A stretch of DNA of 64,000 nucleotides from JASSUD01 sp031963445 (lineage in GTDB: Bacteria > Pseudomonadota > Gammaproteobacteria > Burkholderiales > Burkholderiaceae). Positions 43,649-52,116 of the stretch are shown piece by piece. The notes under the pieces were generated by a model, which saw only the letters and a list, made by a program, of their open reading frames with translations, did not search any database and was not told where the DNA came from. Location: the NCBI GenBank assembly GCA_031963445.1, contig JASSUH010000001.1, positions 62,001 through 126,000 on the forward strand, read 5' to 3'. Numbering within the stretch: position 1 is the stretch's first letter; each line of letters begins with the position of its first letter. The position numbers and the translations under genes were made by a program.

Positions 43649-43998
43649 GCATTGCCCTTGCTTAACGCAATGCTCGTTGTCAGGGAAGAGCCACTCGCTA
43701 GATTGACACCATCTATTTGCAGCAGGGTTGGGCTAGTTGGGTCAGCGGGTAGCGTCAATTGCACCCGCTCGACGCGTAAACGTGGCTCCCAACGCATCAG
43801 CGCCGTAGCGGCGGCTGCATAAAGTTGGGCATGCGTGGCCGCATGGTTGGGGGCGTCAATGAGATTAGTCAGATCACAGCCAAACTCGCGCCGCATGACG
43901 CGAGAACCGATTGGGGTAGTGAGAATGCGTTGGATAGCGTGAATAAGATGGGCGTAGCCGGTTAGCGTGCGGCCCGTGCGCGGGTGCATGCCTCTCAT
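43645..43998 (-). CDS. W: P2 gpW-like baseplate protein (gp25 fold)
   Basis: A 117-aa wedge protein of the T4 gp25/P2 gpW family: HLIHAIQRILTTPIGSRVMR (17-36), REFGCDLTNLID, and ALMRWEPRLRVERV. It overlaps V by four bases. Confidence 0.93.
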   Translation of the reverse strand: MRGMHPRTGRTLTGYAHLIHAIQRILTTPIGSRVMRREFGCDLTNLIDAPNHAATHAQLYAAAATALMRWEPRLRVERVQLTLPADPTSPTLLQIDGVNLASGSSLTTSIALSKGNA

Positions 43999-44624
43999 TG
44001 CGGCTCCCCTGACAGACTGCCACCCGCTTCTACGCCGCCGTGTCGATGATGGGCGAGGCTCAGGCCGCCTGCTTGAATATCTCCGCTTGCGTGAAGACTG
44101 CCCTCAATCTGTGCACCTTCTCCCCCTTTACCCACTAACCCACCTGCGTAAGACAGTTGGCCTTGTACGGTGAGATGGCCAGTGCAGACGGTATGAGGAG
44201 CGTTAAGGGTGATCGTGCCAGGTGTATTTAACGTAATCGCGCCACTGTCAGGAAGGTTAACTTGTAAGGTGTGCTGCGCGTGATCGTAAGCAAGCACTGC
44301 GCCATCGGGATACTGCATCAGGTGAAGGCTAGCTTCATGACTCGGCGCACCATAGCTATCACAATACAGCCCACATAACGCAACGCCAGCGCTCAGCTCA
44401 CCGCCTGGTGACAGTAGCAAGACTTGCTCACCCAGCGTCGGCGCTTGCCAAGTGCGCGTATTCCCCGCTGCGAGCGTAACCCAGTTTAGCCAATCAGTCG
44501 TGAGTTCACCCGTCTTCACCCGGCATTGAGCGCGTTGATGATCAACGGCGGCAATCGTGCCGAAGCGCAATAAGTTGTGCAGTAAGCGGAAAATGTCTGG
44601 GGTGTGCATGCCGTTATCGTGCAT
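43995..44624 (-). CDS. V: P2 gpV-like tail spike/baseplate protein
   Basis: A 209-aa central spike protein that pierces the host envelope. An OB-fold start (FGTIAAVDHQRAQCRVKTGE), GEQVLLLSPGGELSAGVALC, then beta-helix repeats (ITLNTPGTITLNAPHTVCTG) and a Gly/His-rich tip (SLAHHRHGGVEAGG, a metal-binding apex). It is first in its operon. A second in-frame ATG five codons later is also possible. Confidence 0.93.
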   Translation of the reverse strand: MHDNGMHTPDIFRLLHNLLRFGTIAAVDHQRAQCRVKTGELTTDWLNWVTLAAGNTRTWQAPTLGEQVLLLSPGGELSAGVALCGLYCDSYGAPSHEASLHLMQYPDGAVLAYDHAQHTLQVNLPDSGAITLNTPGTITLNAPHTVCTGHLTVQGQLSYAGGLVGKGGEGAQIEGSLHASGDIQAGGLSLAHHRHGGVEAGGSLSGEPQ

Positions 44625-44807
44625 ACCCCTAACGCTTAATGCACGGACTGAAAGTTATCCTCACATCGAGGATAACTTTAGAGATAAGTCAGCCTTTTAG
44701 TTTTATAGATTAAAAGTGCATGCCCCTGACTTGATCTCGATAATATTTAGCGTTTCAAAATGCCATATACAATATATTGATCTGTAGAAATGAATTGGGA
44801 GAAAAGC

Positions 44808-45125
44808 ATGAGTGACTTAGAAGACGAAGACATGATTAAAGAGATTCAGGAAGGGCTTAAAAAGTTATATCAGCAAAAAGAGAGTTTCCAATTCATCTTG
44901 CCTCTGCTGAAGAAAAAATCAGAACAACTCGCGCCGAATGAGATAGAGGAATTAGAGAAAAATGAATTAGAGGTTGATACAGAGATCGTAGTGCTAGAAG
45001 CAGTACTAGAGGGATATAAAGAAAGTCTTGCTAATATGCAAAAAGCTAAACAAGAAACAAGCGCAGTAATTAAAAAACTCTTGCAATCTGCCCTCCCAAA
45101 TAAGCCTTCTAGCGACTCAGTATAA
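44808..45125 (+). CDS. Small acidic coiled-coil protein (prophage cargo)
   Basis: A 105-aa protein, almost entirely helical and Glu/Lys-rich, with no membrane segment. GGGAGAAAAGC before the ATG at 44,808 supports that start; an ATG six codons upstream lacks a site. It is the first gene of the cargo between V and S and is transcribed against the phage late genes, as lysogenic conversion genes usually are. Function unknown. Confidence 0.5.
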   Translation: MSDLEDEDMIKEIQEGLKKLYQQKESFQFILPLLKKKSEQLAPNEIEELEKNELEVDTEIVVLEAVLEGYKESLANMQKAKQETSAVIKKLLQSALPNKPSSDSV

Positions 45126-45151
45126 ATAGTCTGACTCTTTAGGAGTGCATC

Positions 45152-45613
45152 ATGTCTAATTCTTCTTCAAAAAATGCTTCTTCTCTTTCTTCTACGTCGG
45201 TTGAAGACGACTTTGTTTTGATAGAGAGGGGGGCGAAATTTTATAAATTTCTAAAAAGAAAAAACCAAGAATTAGAAAGAAAATTCGGATTTAATTTTGA
45301 ATTTATTATTCTTAAACTCGCAGCAAACGCTATTGTCAGTACGGTAGAGGCTAATCAAGAAAGGCACCCCGATCACAAAATAGCTGTGCTTGATCTAAAT
45401 AATAAATGCTTGCAAGAAGATCACTACCTGCATGAAGTGCCATTTTTAGCGGAAGTGCCCAATATCATTTTCCTTAAAACTATCTACCCGAGTAGGAAAA
45501 TGATGTTTAAGTGTTGGGGAGTTCCAAGAAAGCCGAAGAAACGAAAGAAAAGACTTAAAAGAAAGACTGCTGTCAACGTTTCAATTTCGATCCCCGTATC
45601 GACTAAAAAATAA
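45152..45613 (+). CDS. Unknown protein with Ser-rich start and basic tail (prophage cargo)
   Basis: A 153-aa protein. It has a Ser-rich N-terminus (residues 2-16), a VEDDFVLIERG motif (17-27), a helical middle and a strongly basic C-terminus (KPKKRKKRLKRK near 127-138) that looks like a nuclear-localisation or nucleic-acid-binding tract. AGGAGTGCATC gives a good ribosome site. It follows the 44,808 gene by 26 bases on the same strand, so they are probably one unit. A nuclear-targeted effector is speculative. Confidence 0.5.
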   Translation: MSNSSSKNASSLSSTSVEDDFVLIERGAKFYKFLKRKNQELERKFGFNFEFIILKLAANAIVSTVEANQERHPDHKIAVLDLNNKCLQEDHYLHEVPFLAEVPNIIFLKTIYPSRKMMFKCWGVPRKPKKRKKRLKRKTAVNVSISIPVSTKK

Positions 45614-45688
45614 CGCTAGAGATCGGCTTTCACTACCACAAAATCAGGCTGGTTATTTTTATGGCCGCCGTTGTTGAACGACCCAACG

Positions 45689-45976
45689 TTAAGATATTTC
45701 ATCAGGCCAGAGCTGTGCGCCGTGTAGAACGCGCAAAATATGGATAGCATCATCGACTATGCAATAGCCGACAATATAAGGGGTATGAGAGATGATTAGC
45801 TCTCGCGTGCCTTCAACTCGGCCAGGACGCCCACTTTGTGGAAATTGAAGCAAGCTTGTCACCTGCTTACTAATACGTTCATCCACCGTAGCTGCTGCAT
45901 GTGGGCTATCAGCCTCAATATAATCGAAGATCGCTTCACGATCTGCCTGTGCAAAAGGCGACCATTCTAATCTCAC
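45689..45976 (-). CDS. ParE/RelE-type toxin
   Basis: A 95-aa toxin of the ParE/RelE superfamily: MRLEWSPFAQADREAIFDYI (1-20), FPQSGRPGRVEGTRELII (about 45-62), and YCIVDDAIHILRVLHGAQLWP near the end, the typical last strands. It pairs with the upstream RelB/DinJ-like antitoxin by a four-base overlap. Gyrase poisoning (ParE) and mRNA cleavage (RelE) cannot be told apart by sequence alone. Confidence 0.85.
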   Translation of the reverse strand: MRLEWSPFAQADREAIFDYIEADSPHAAATVDERISKQVTSLLQFPQSGRPGRVEGTRELIISHTPYIVGYCIVDDAIHILRVLHGAQLWPDEIS

Positions 45977-46281
45977 GCTTTATCCTTAGCTGCTTTACGT
46001 AATGCGGCATCCCGTCGTTTGGCAAAGTGCGCCTCAACTTCATCATGTGAAAGATTAGGGCGCATGTCATCTAGAGCCTCTTGTATCTTTTCTTTAAACC
46101 AGGCGTCATGCACAGCACTATGGTTTCCTAAAATAAACGGTAACCCTCCTTGCTTGACCGTCGTTGTCAAGAAAATACGTATCGCCTCTGAAAGGCTTAA
46201 TCCTGAATTTTCTAGCACTGTCGCCGCGCTTTCTTTCAAAGCGGGGTCAATACGCATTTGTAGTAGTGCTGTTGCGGCCAT
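45973..46281 (-). CDS. RelB/DinJ-type antitoxin
   Basis: A 102-aa antitoxin. The ribbon-helix-helix start TALLQMRIDPALKESAATVL (4-23), GLSLSEAIRIFLTTTVKQGG (27-46) and LPFIL follow the DinJ/RelB pattern. It is first in the operon, the usual order for this type. It stabilises the cargo or prophage. Confidence 0.88.
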   Translation of the reverse strand: MAATALLQMRIDPALKESAATVLENSGLSLSEAIRIFLTTTVKQGGLPFILGNHSAVHDAWFKEKIQEALDDMRPNLSHDEVEAHFAKRRDAALRKAAKDKA

Positions 46282-46535
46282 GTGAAAGTACTCCTCTTTC
46301 TAAGTATTGCTTCCATTGTAATGCAAATGAATTACAACTGAATAGCGCTTCTTACTTTCAAAGCAGAGTAAGGCGAGCGACTTTTCTGTTTTTTGAGAGA
46401 GAGGCTTTTAAGGCGTTGGGGCAGACTTCGAATGAAAGCCAGCCAACAAGCATGCTTAAAGATAAGTCTCGGGTATTCAGAGGATTCTTAATAGGTGGTT
46501 TGACAACCACTTAAAAGTTTGTAATAGTTGGTTCG

Positions 46536-46703
46536 CCGCTGAAACAACAGCGGCCAGGGATTGATAGACCCTGTCCTCTAGAATCTTGGCGTCCGTCTAT
46601 GGCGGGGCTGAGTGTGGGAGCCGTGAGGCTCGCTGGTCTAGAGGCCAGTCTATCAACCCGCTCGGTCCTGCCACCCCTTTGATTGATAGCGAAGGCCGGC
46701 AGG
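46536..46703 (+). ncRNA. Strongly structured leader RNA before the second cassette (candidate)
   Basis: Perfect helices: CCGCTG/CAGCGG (46536-46541, 46548-46553); TTGATAGAC/GTCTATCAA (46561-46569, 46648-46656) enclosing CCTCTAGA/TCTAGAGG (46575-46582, 46637-46644) and, inside, GAGCC-GTGA-GGCTC (46618-46631); then CCTGCC/GGCAGG (46667-46672, 46698-46703). This nested, GC-rich fold sits in otherwise AT-rich cargo DNA, 30 bases before the ribosome site (AGGAG, 46722-46726) of the 46,733 gene. I recognise no known RNA family. The rest of the gap (46,282-46,535) holds nothing clear. Confidence 0.6.
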
Positions 46704-46732
46704 GAATTTAGACTCTCCTCTAGGAGTTTATA

Positions 46733-47470
46733 ATGTACCTATGGCATTCTTACCCCGACCCTCCTCGGGATTCTTGTCTATTCCCCCAAATTTCACCTAG
46801 TCATAAAAAATGCTCTGCTAAGCATTCTGCTAGTGCGAGGCATGCTTACCCGTCTTTCTCTTCATTCCAAAACACTCTTCCTATTTCTCTTCAACCTGTC
46901 CAGCAATGGAATCAATTTGCTTTTTCTACGCATGCAGACCCAGCCTTTGCTTTAGTTTGTAGAAAGCCTTGGACTGCTGACAGAATCCATGAATCAATCA
47001 GGCGAATTCAGCTGATAGAAAGCAATTTTTTAGCAAAGAAAGAATGGTATTCAGATTTTTCTCTGACTAAAAACCAAACAGCACTATTCGCTAGTCAGTT
47101 ACAGCTGCTTTCTGAAATTTCTCACTCTCTCGCTCCCACTCTAAAAATATTGATGTTTTGTATTAGCTCTCAAGATATCAATACCCTGGCTAAGAATTTT
47201 GTCATTCTTGATTTTGCAGCCGTCTTCAATATGTCTATTTCTAAATTAAAGGAGGTAGAGGGCCACTTAATTGATCTCATTAAAAGCTTAGATAAAAAAA
47301 TCAAATACAGAAAAACAGGCTATTTGTATAAGAAAGCAAGTAATTCAATACATGGGCTAGCCTTATTTATCTGTCACATTACTTCTGAAACTGAGGAGTT
47401 AACCGACTATCTAAGCACCATTCGCTCCGATCATGTTCATAAACAACCTCACCACAAGGAGGTACTATGA
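46733..47470 (+). CDS. First gene of the second cassette (prophage cargo)
   Basis: A 245-aa protein I do not recognise. It starts MYLWHSYPDPPRDSCLFP, like the short gene at 11,137, and has a Ser/His-rich polar region (to about 60), then helical segments (about 80-235) without a clear membrane span. AGGAG lies six bases before the ATG, inside an ACTC/GAGT hairpin. Its stop overlaps the next start (ATGA), so the two products are probably made together. A chaperone-effector pair is one possibility; no chaperone motif is seen. Confidence 0.6.
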   Translation: MYLWHSYPDPPRDSCLFPQISPSHKKCSAKHSASARHAYPSFSSFQNTLPISLQPVQQWNQFAFSTHADPAFALVCRKPWTADRIHESIRRIQLIESNFLAKKEWYSDFSLTKNQTALFASQLQLLSEISHSLAPTLKILMFCISSQDINTLAKNFVILDFAAVFNMSISKLKEVEGHLIDLIKSLDKKIKYRKTGYLYKKASNSIHGLALFICHITSETEELTDYLSTIRSDHVHKQPHHKEVL

Positions 47471-48729
47471 GCGGAGCCTACTTCACCAATATAGCAAGAC
47501 CTGCTTTTATTCCTCTAATAGGTAAACAGGCTTTAAAAGCTTTAGCTACCTCAGCAGTTGATTCTGCTTACCTTAACGAAAAAATCTCTCTTGCTTACAA
47601 CGAGAAATCAGACGGTGTAACGGAAAAAGCTCACTCAGCGAGCTTGCCTTTTACGCAAGATGATATTGCTCAAACCCTTAATTCTTTACTCGCTTTCGCC
47701 AAATTTTGGTTAGCGTTGCCGAATAAGGGCCGGGTATACAAGCTTTTAAAAGAAGCGTGCTCCCCTCAAAACAAAGCTTTGATCATCAAGTCTGAGTTGG
47801 CCGTAGGGAAAGCAGAATCTGTTGAGGTTGTGTTACCCGTTGCTAAAGAAAAACCTTTGACTGCGCAACGCATGAGGGAACTATTAGATAGCTTTCCCGA
47901 AGCGTATGGGATGTTAAAGGAAGGCCGGTATTTATTAACGGGTCAGACATCCTCGGAAAAGAGGAAAGTTGATCAACTCTTGGGGCAGTATAAGGGGCAA
48001 CTTAAGCAGCTTGAAGTGATTATGCGGCAAGGTTGGTATCAAGCCGTCAGGCAAGAAAAAACGAATGCTTTAACTTCCGCGCCTTCTTTTGCTTATTTCA
48101 CTGACGAGCAAGTCGATACCCTCACCGCGTTTGTGAGTTCTCTCTCTACCTTCGCCGAAAGCATCAAACAGTCTAGTCAAGGTTTATGCGAAACACCTAG
48201 CCTTCGTGATTTTCGGTTTTGGTGTGGATTGGTGGGGACTGTAGGGACGATAGTTGCCGCGTCTCTCTCGCTTTCTATTGTCCTAGGCTGTGCTGTGGTG
48301 TCTATGGTTCCGATTTGCATTTCGCTTTCTGTCGGAATTTTATCGAGCTTGTCATATATCGGCTTCCACCTATACGAGAACAAGCTATCAGCTAAGGCTC
48401 AAGAATGGAAAGAGCGCCGTAATACACTCACTAACTTTACTGAACAACTAAAAAATTTGAAGGAGACTGCAATGGCAACCAATCTATCTGTTCATGGAAT
48501 CGCGATCAAACAGCATGGAGAAACCTTATCTCTACAAGGAGCACAAATAAATCAGCTTGAGCGCCAACATAGTCAAGAGATTCAGGATTTAAAAGCCATT
48601 ATCTTTGAAATGAAAGCTGAACTTGAAACCTTGAAGAAAGAGAAAGAGAAGACCGTTGGAGGGCAATCTAAAGCAAACGAGGTAGCTAGCCTTAGCAGTA
48701 AACATGAGGCCGTTACACACTGCTGTTAG
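47467..48729 (+). CDS. Bilobed-membrane, coiled-coil protein (second cassette; candidate effector)
   Basis: A 420-aa paralogue of the 11,550 protein. The N-terminus TNIARPAFIPLIGKQ (7-21) matches, helical domains span about 60-235, a long double hydrophobic hairpin lies at about 252-302 (WCGLVGTVGTIVAASLSLSI and a second arm with VPICISLSVG), and a coiled coil runs about 305-400. Its second hydrophobic arm also resembles that of the 17,836 protein. AAGGAGGTACT precedes the ATG. There is no signal peptide. The architecture resembles Inc-type host-membrane effectors; a strong terminator follows. Confidence 0.7.
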   Translation: MSGAYFTNIARPAFIPLIGKQALKALATSAVDSAYLNEKISLAYNEKSDGVTEKAHSASLPFTQDDIAQTLNSLLAFAKFWLALPNKGRVYKLLKEACSPQNKALIIKSELAVGKAESVEVVLPVAKEKPLTAQRMRELLDSFPEAYGMLKEGRYLLTGQTSSEKRKVDQLLGQYKGQLKQLEVIMRQGWYQAVRQEKTNALTSAPSFAYFTDEQVDTLTAFVSSLSTFAESIKQSSQGLCETPSLRDFRFWCGLVGTVGTIVAASLSLSIVLGCAVVSMVPICISLSVGILSSLSYIGFHLYENKLSAKAQEWKERRNTLTNFTEQLKNLKETAMATNLSVHGIAIKQHGETLSLQGAQINQLERQHSQEIQDLKAIIFEMKAELETLKKEKEKTVGGQSKANEVASLSSKHEAVTHCC

Positions 48730-48766
48730 TCTTTCTGAATCAACCTATTAGCTACGATACTTTTTT

Positions 48767-48810
48767 CCCTGCAAAGTTGGGTTTCGCCCACCAACTCTTG
48801 CAGGGGTTTT
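48767..48810 (+). terminator. Rho-independent terminator after the second cassette
   Basis: CCCTGCAAAGTTGG (48767-48780) pairs with CCAACTCTTGCAGGG (from 48791), with one mismatch or bulge and a 10-base loop, followed by TTTT. Confidence 0.85.
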
Positions 48811-48851
48811 CATATAAGGGAAGTCGCGAATAAGCGCAATGAGAAAACACA

Positions 48852-48885
48852 TAAAAAAACCGCCGTAAAAAAACGGCGGCGGTTT
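48852..48885 (-). terminator. Terminator of the minus-strand gene ending at 48,904
   Basis: On the minus strand CCGCCGT, a T-rich loop and ACGGCGG are followed by seven Ts (plus-strand As at 48,853-48,859). With the terminator at 48,767 it separates two convergent cargo genes. Confidence 0.8.
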
Positions 48886-48903
48886 CTTGTATTAAAAAGC
48901 TAT

Positions 48904-50241
48904 TTACGCATTGCGCGTTACTGCATTAGCTGAATTTGCATTAGCCTGTTGAGCTAAAAGAAGCGCTAAAATTTGCTGCTGTCCTGACTCTAACGCGTCA
49001 ACTTTCTTATGAAGTGCAGCATTTTCTTTTTTGAGTTCTTCAATTTCCTCACGTGGAGGAGATTTAGGAGGAGAGCCAACTACAGTCGTATCAGAGTTCA
49101 ACGAACTTGTTGAATCGTTACTGTGCAGCCCTAAATTTCTGGCTGCTGAATTAAACTTGGCTTCTAGTTTTCTTTGGTTTTCTTCGTGCTTGCGCTGAGT
49201 AGCCTCAATAGTTTCTAACTTATTAAGAATAGCGTCTGTTTTATCATTTAAATTATGATTTACTCTGTCCACTGAGCCATGAATTTGACCCGCGGCATAA
49301 TCAAATTGTGCCGCAGGAATTCCCCCGATACCGCTCATATTGACCTCTAAAGCTGATTTTAAGTTTTGTTTTACGGTTTTTCTAAACGCATTTTCATACG
49401 TTATATTGCGTATGTCTCGAAATGTATCCATTTCAACAAAGAATTGTACTATAGCAAGTCCAATAGTGACTATCTCACTTTTACCTAATGTTGCACTGAT
49501 TTTATACGCGAGGGTAAAGGCGCTAATTTTTGCCTTATGCTCTTCAGGTTCATGCTCTAACTCAATCTGATTAACGAAGGTTTGTAAGTCATCCCAAGCC
49601 TGTGTGAACGTTTTAACGGCTATCCCTTCGTTATTAGCCGCAACGCTATTAGAATTAAGTCGACTTTGTATATAGCCGCCCATGTAAGAAGCTGTAGGCC
49701 CTTGCTGCGTTTGATTTTTTTCTCTTAGATAAGCATCGTGCGCTTCTCGAATCAAATGCTGAGCATCTTTGTATACATTGAAGTCTCTTTGCCTAGATTC
49801 TGGCTTTAATCCATTTTCATTATTGATATCACTTCTATACGTTTTATCTAAGCCAGCGCTCATTTTATTAAGCGCGTTTAGTACCTTATCTTCAACAGGC
49901 TTAGATAATTTAGAAGATCGAGAAAAAGCAGCTTTGAAAAAAGTTAAAGCGGAAGATTGTCCCTCTTCTTTGATGATGACTTTTTTCTCTACCCCTAACG
50001 TTTTAGGCCCACCCGTATAAAGATTGAGATGGCATAAAGTCAGGCTTTTGCTTTGCACTAAAGGTTGCACAAAGGGGTCAACACGTTTTTCTTCGGTGAT
50101 TTTTGCTCGCGCTAAGACATCTTCTTTAGTAGGTACGCTAATAAAGTTGCCTAAAAAATCTTGAGAAAATTGAGGTTCAAATTCAGCTGATAACGGCGCT
50201 GCGTTGCTCTTTAGTGCTGCTGGACTAAAACCATAAATCAT
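48904..50241 (-). CDS. Large coiled-coil cargo protein, candidate effector
   Basis: A 445-aa protein of unknown family. The start MIYGFSPAALKSNAAPLSAE has a GAGGGAAAAC site; an ATG six codons upstream does not. Residues about 95-215 are polar and helical, a single moderately hydrophobic stretch spans about 246-270 (SEIVTIGLAIVQFFVEM), a coiled coil about 320-365, a Ser/Pro linker (STSSLNSDTTVVGSPPKSPP) about 372-395, and a second coiled coil runs to the end. Its domain order resembles the 16,013 protein. It is transcribed with the phage late genes but has its own terminator. Confidence 0.6.
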   Translation of the reverse strand: MIYGFSPAALKSNAAPLSAEFEPQFSQDFLGNFISVPTKEDVLARAKITEEKRVDPFVQPLVQSKSLTLCHLNLYTGGPKTLGVEKKVIIKEEGQSSALTFFKAAFSRSSKLSKPVEDKVLNALNKMSAGLDKTYRSDINNENGLKPESRQRDFNVYKDAQHLIREAHDAYLREKNQTQQGPTASYMGGYIQSRLNSNSVAANNEGIAVKTFTQAWDDLQTFVNQIELEHEPEEHKAKISAFTLAYKISATLGKSEIVTIGLAIVQFFVEMDTFRDIRNITYENAFRKTVKQNLKSALEVNMSGIGGIPAAQFDYAAGQIHGSVDRVNHNLNDKTDAILNKLETIEATQRKHEENQRKLEAKFNSAARNLGLHSNDSTSSLNSDTTVVGSPPKSPPREEIEELKKENAALHKKVDALESGQQQILALLLAQQANANSANAVTRNA

Positions 50242-50587
50242 AGTTTTCCCTCTGTGCAAACGCTTTTCTACAAAAGCGCCGATAGAAATTTTGTCTCATT
50301 AAGATATGAGGAAAGTTCTTATCGTCCTATCCGTTTGCCACCTGAATCTCTGGTTATTTCATTATTTCAGTAAAATACCTTAAGTCATAAATCAAAATAT
50401 TTTCAACATTAAATCAGAGCTTAATTGCTGAAAGCATTTACTCAGGATAATTATTAGCATCTTATGAAAATACTAAGAAAACTCTTGCACTCCTATCGGG
50501 AGGCAATCTGAGTATTGCGGTATTTCACAATTTACATAAAAGACCTAAGCCCGTAGACAATAGCCCCTCAAAAATTGAACAGTAAAA

Positions 50588-51139
50588 TCAAACTGGCAAT
50601 CTTTGGGTTGTTGATCTTTGTAAATATGCCTCTGTAATGGCATGACGGCGCATTCCCCTTCCTGCGACAAGAATACTCACTCCCAAGAGCGACACCATGA
50701 ATGCGACTCCTACTAAAGTCATAAATTTCATCATATTTTCCATATCTGGAGAACTCTCCTTAATAAGACAAACACAGATCCCTATGATCGCAATAGCTGT
50801 CATTGGAAGAGACATATAAAATATATTATCGCCATACTTAATAAAAGGTTCTGCTCGCCTTAATTTTTCTTTAGATGATTCAGGCATATTTTCATTTTGC
50901 AATAATAAATCCAGGCTTTCTTTGGATAAAAAATCTAAAGCATTTTCATGGTTTAGCAAATGCAAAAGCAAGGCATCATAATTATTAATTGCATTTTGGC
51001 GAGCTTGCGAAGAGGAACCCGCACTCTGAAATGGATTGGCATATTGAGACTGATCGGAACGTGTATAGATAGCCTGGTAATCTAAGGATGAACGCCGAGA
51101 AGAAAGTAAAGGGTCAGTGGCAGTGTTAATAGTGCTCAT
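50588..51139 (-). CDS. Small bilobed-membrane cargo protein
   Basis: A 183-aa protein. The Ser/Gln-rich disordered N-terminus (1-50) is followed by a helical domain (50-95), then two hydrophobic segments (about 107-125 and 135-158) separated by a short acidic loop (KESSPDMEN), and a basic tail. AAGGAAATAG precedes the ATG. The layout is the one-module version of the 14,940 protein. Family unknown; an effector inserted in host membranes would fit the architecture. Confidence 0.55.
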   Translation of the reverse strand: MSTINTATDPLLSSRRSSLDYQAIYTRSDQSQYANPFQSAGSSSQARQNAINNYDALLLHLLNHENALDFLSKESLDLLLQNENMPESSKEKLRRAEPFIKYGDNIFYMSLPMTAIAIIGICVCLIKESSPDMENMMKFMTLVGVAFMVSLLGVSILVAGRGMRRHAITEAYLQRSTTQRLPV

Positions 51140-51858
51140 AATGATCTATTTCCTTGTTTGAGTGCATCACTTAATTAAGAAAGAAATATATAGACAAAAT
51201 GATATGCTTAAATTATTTTATTTTTACGAAGGGAAAGTAAAGTGTTTTTTTAATATTGATTGCTTAGCAGACTAACCATTAGATTAATAGCCACGCTTTA
51301 AACTTCTTCCTCAAAATTTAAGCCCCTCTTTTTTATCGCTTTCGGTACTATGCGCCATATCGGCGGTGGCCTCTTTTACCTAGCTCATGTCCTGGCGTAT
51401 AGTGACTGCTTCCAAAATATTGACTAAGATTATTTTCATTGTTTGATAGAGAGTAGCTATCCGCTCAATAACTGATTAGTGGCTTAGTTTGCCAAATTTA
51501 CTCAATTTAAGCTTTTTACCCTAGATTTGCTCATGATTTAAGTTATACAACCTTCAATCAAATACGACTAACACAAGCAATATCTCAGCTTGTTAAGAAA
51601 GCGCCACATTAGAAATAAAAGCGTAGTAATTGATTGAATGGCTTAGCAAATGGGATGCTGAATAAATTCAGCTATTTACTAATTATGAAAATAATTAAAA
51701 AATTGATATTGAAAAAATGCTCAATAAAATAATAAAAAAGCTAAATCATTTTGATTTTTTAGTTCAAGGAATTGGGGAAAATATGAACTACAGCCATAGC
51801 ACTAACATGCTCCCAGCGGTTTGATAAATGAGAAGCGGAATATATTCAGGCTTACGAT
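51140..51858. other. AT-rich gap in the cargo
   Basis: This 719-bp stretch has stops in all frames and no recognisable RNA or repeat. It probably marks the junction between cargo and the phage S gene, and contains the upstream region of the minus-strand gene at 50,588. Confidence 0.4.
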
Positions 51859-52116
51859 ATGATTAATCGAGGCTGCCTTCTGGTGCTAGATAAGCAACTG
51901 CGACAATCACTTGGTAGGGTTGCCCAAGAAGTGCAGGATGCGTTTAACGATGGGGCGGTTGTCATTGACGACGATTTAGCTATGTTATGCGCCGATGAAG
52001 CTAAAGAGGCACTAAAAGGAAAGTCAGGGCGACTTAACGAAGTGACAAGCACTTACACCGATACGCTTTGCCACTATAGCGGCCTTTGGCTGAGTGAAAC
52101 GCAGACTTGCCATTAG
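51859..52116 (+). CDS. Short frame at the cargo edge (possible gene remnant)
   Basis: An 85-codon frame with protein-like composition (LLVLDKQLRQSLGRVAQEVQ near the start, then an acidic VVIDDDLAMLCADEAKEAL helix). No ribosome site is present, and the frame is open for only nine codons before the ATG. It converges on the S gene, overlapping its last bases. It may be a piece of a decayed cargo gene. Family unknown. Confidence 0.35.
   Translation: MINRGCLLVLDKQLRQSLGRVAQEVQDAFNDGAVVIDDDLAMLCADEAKEALKGKSGRLNEVTSTYTDTLCHYSGLWLSETQTCH

Noticed and set aside
51852..52052. Minus-strand frame opposite the 51,859 frame
   Set aside because: Ser-rich antisense reading; the plus-strand frame has the better amino acid pattern, although it too is weak.
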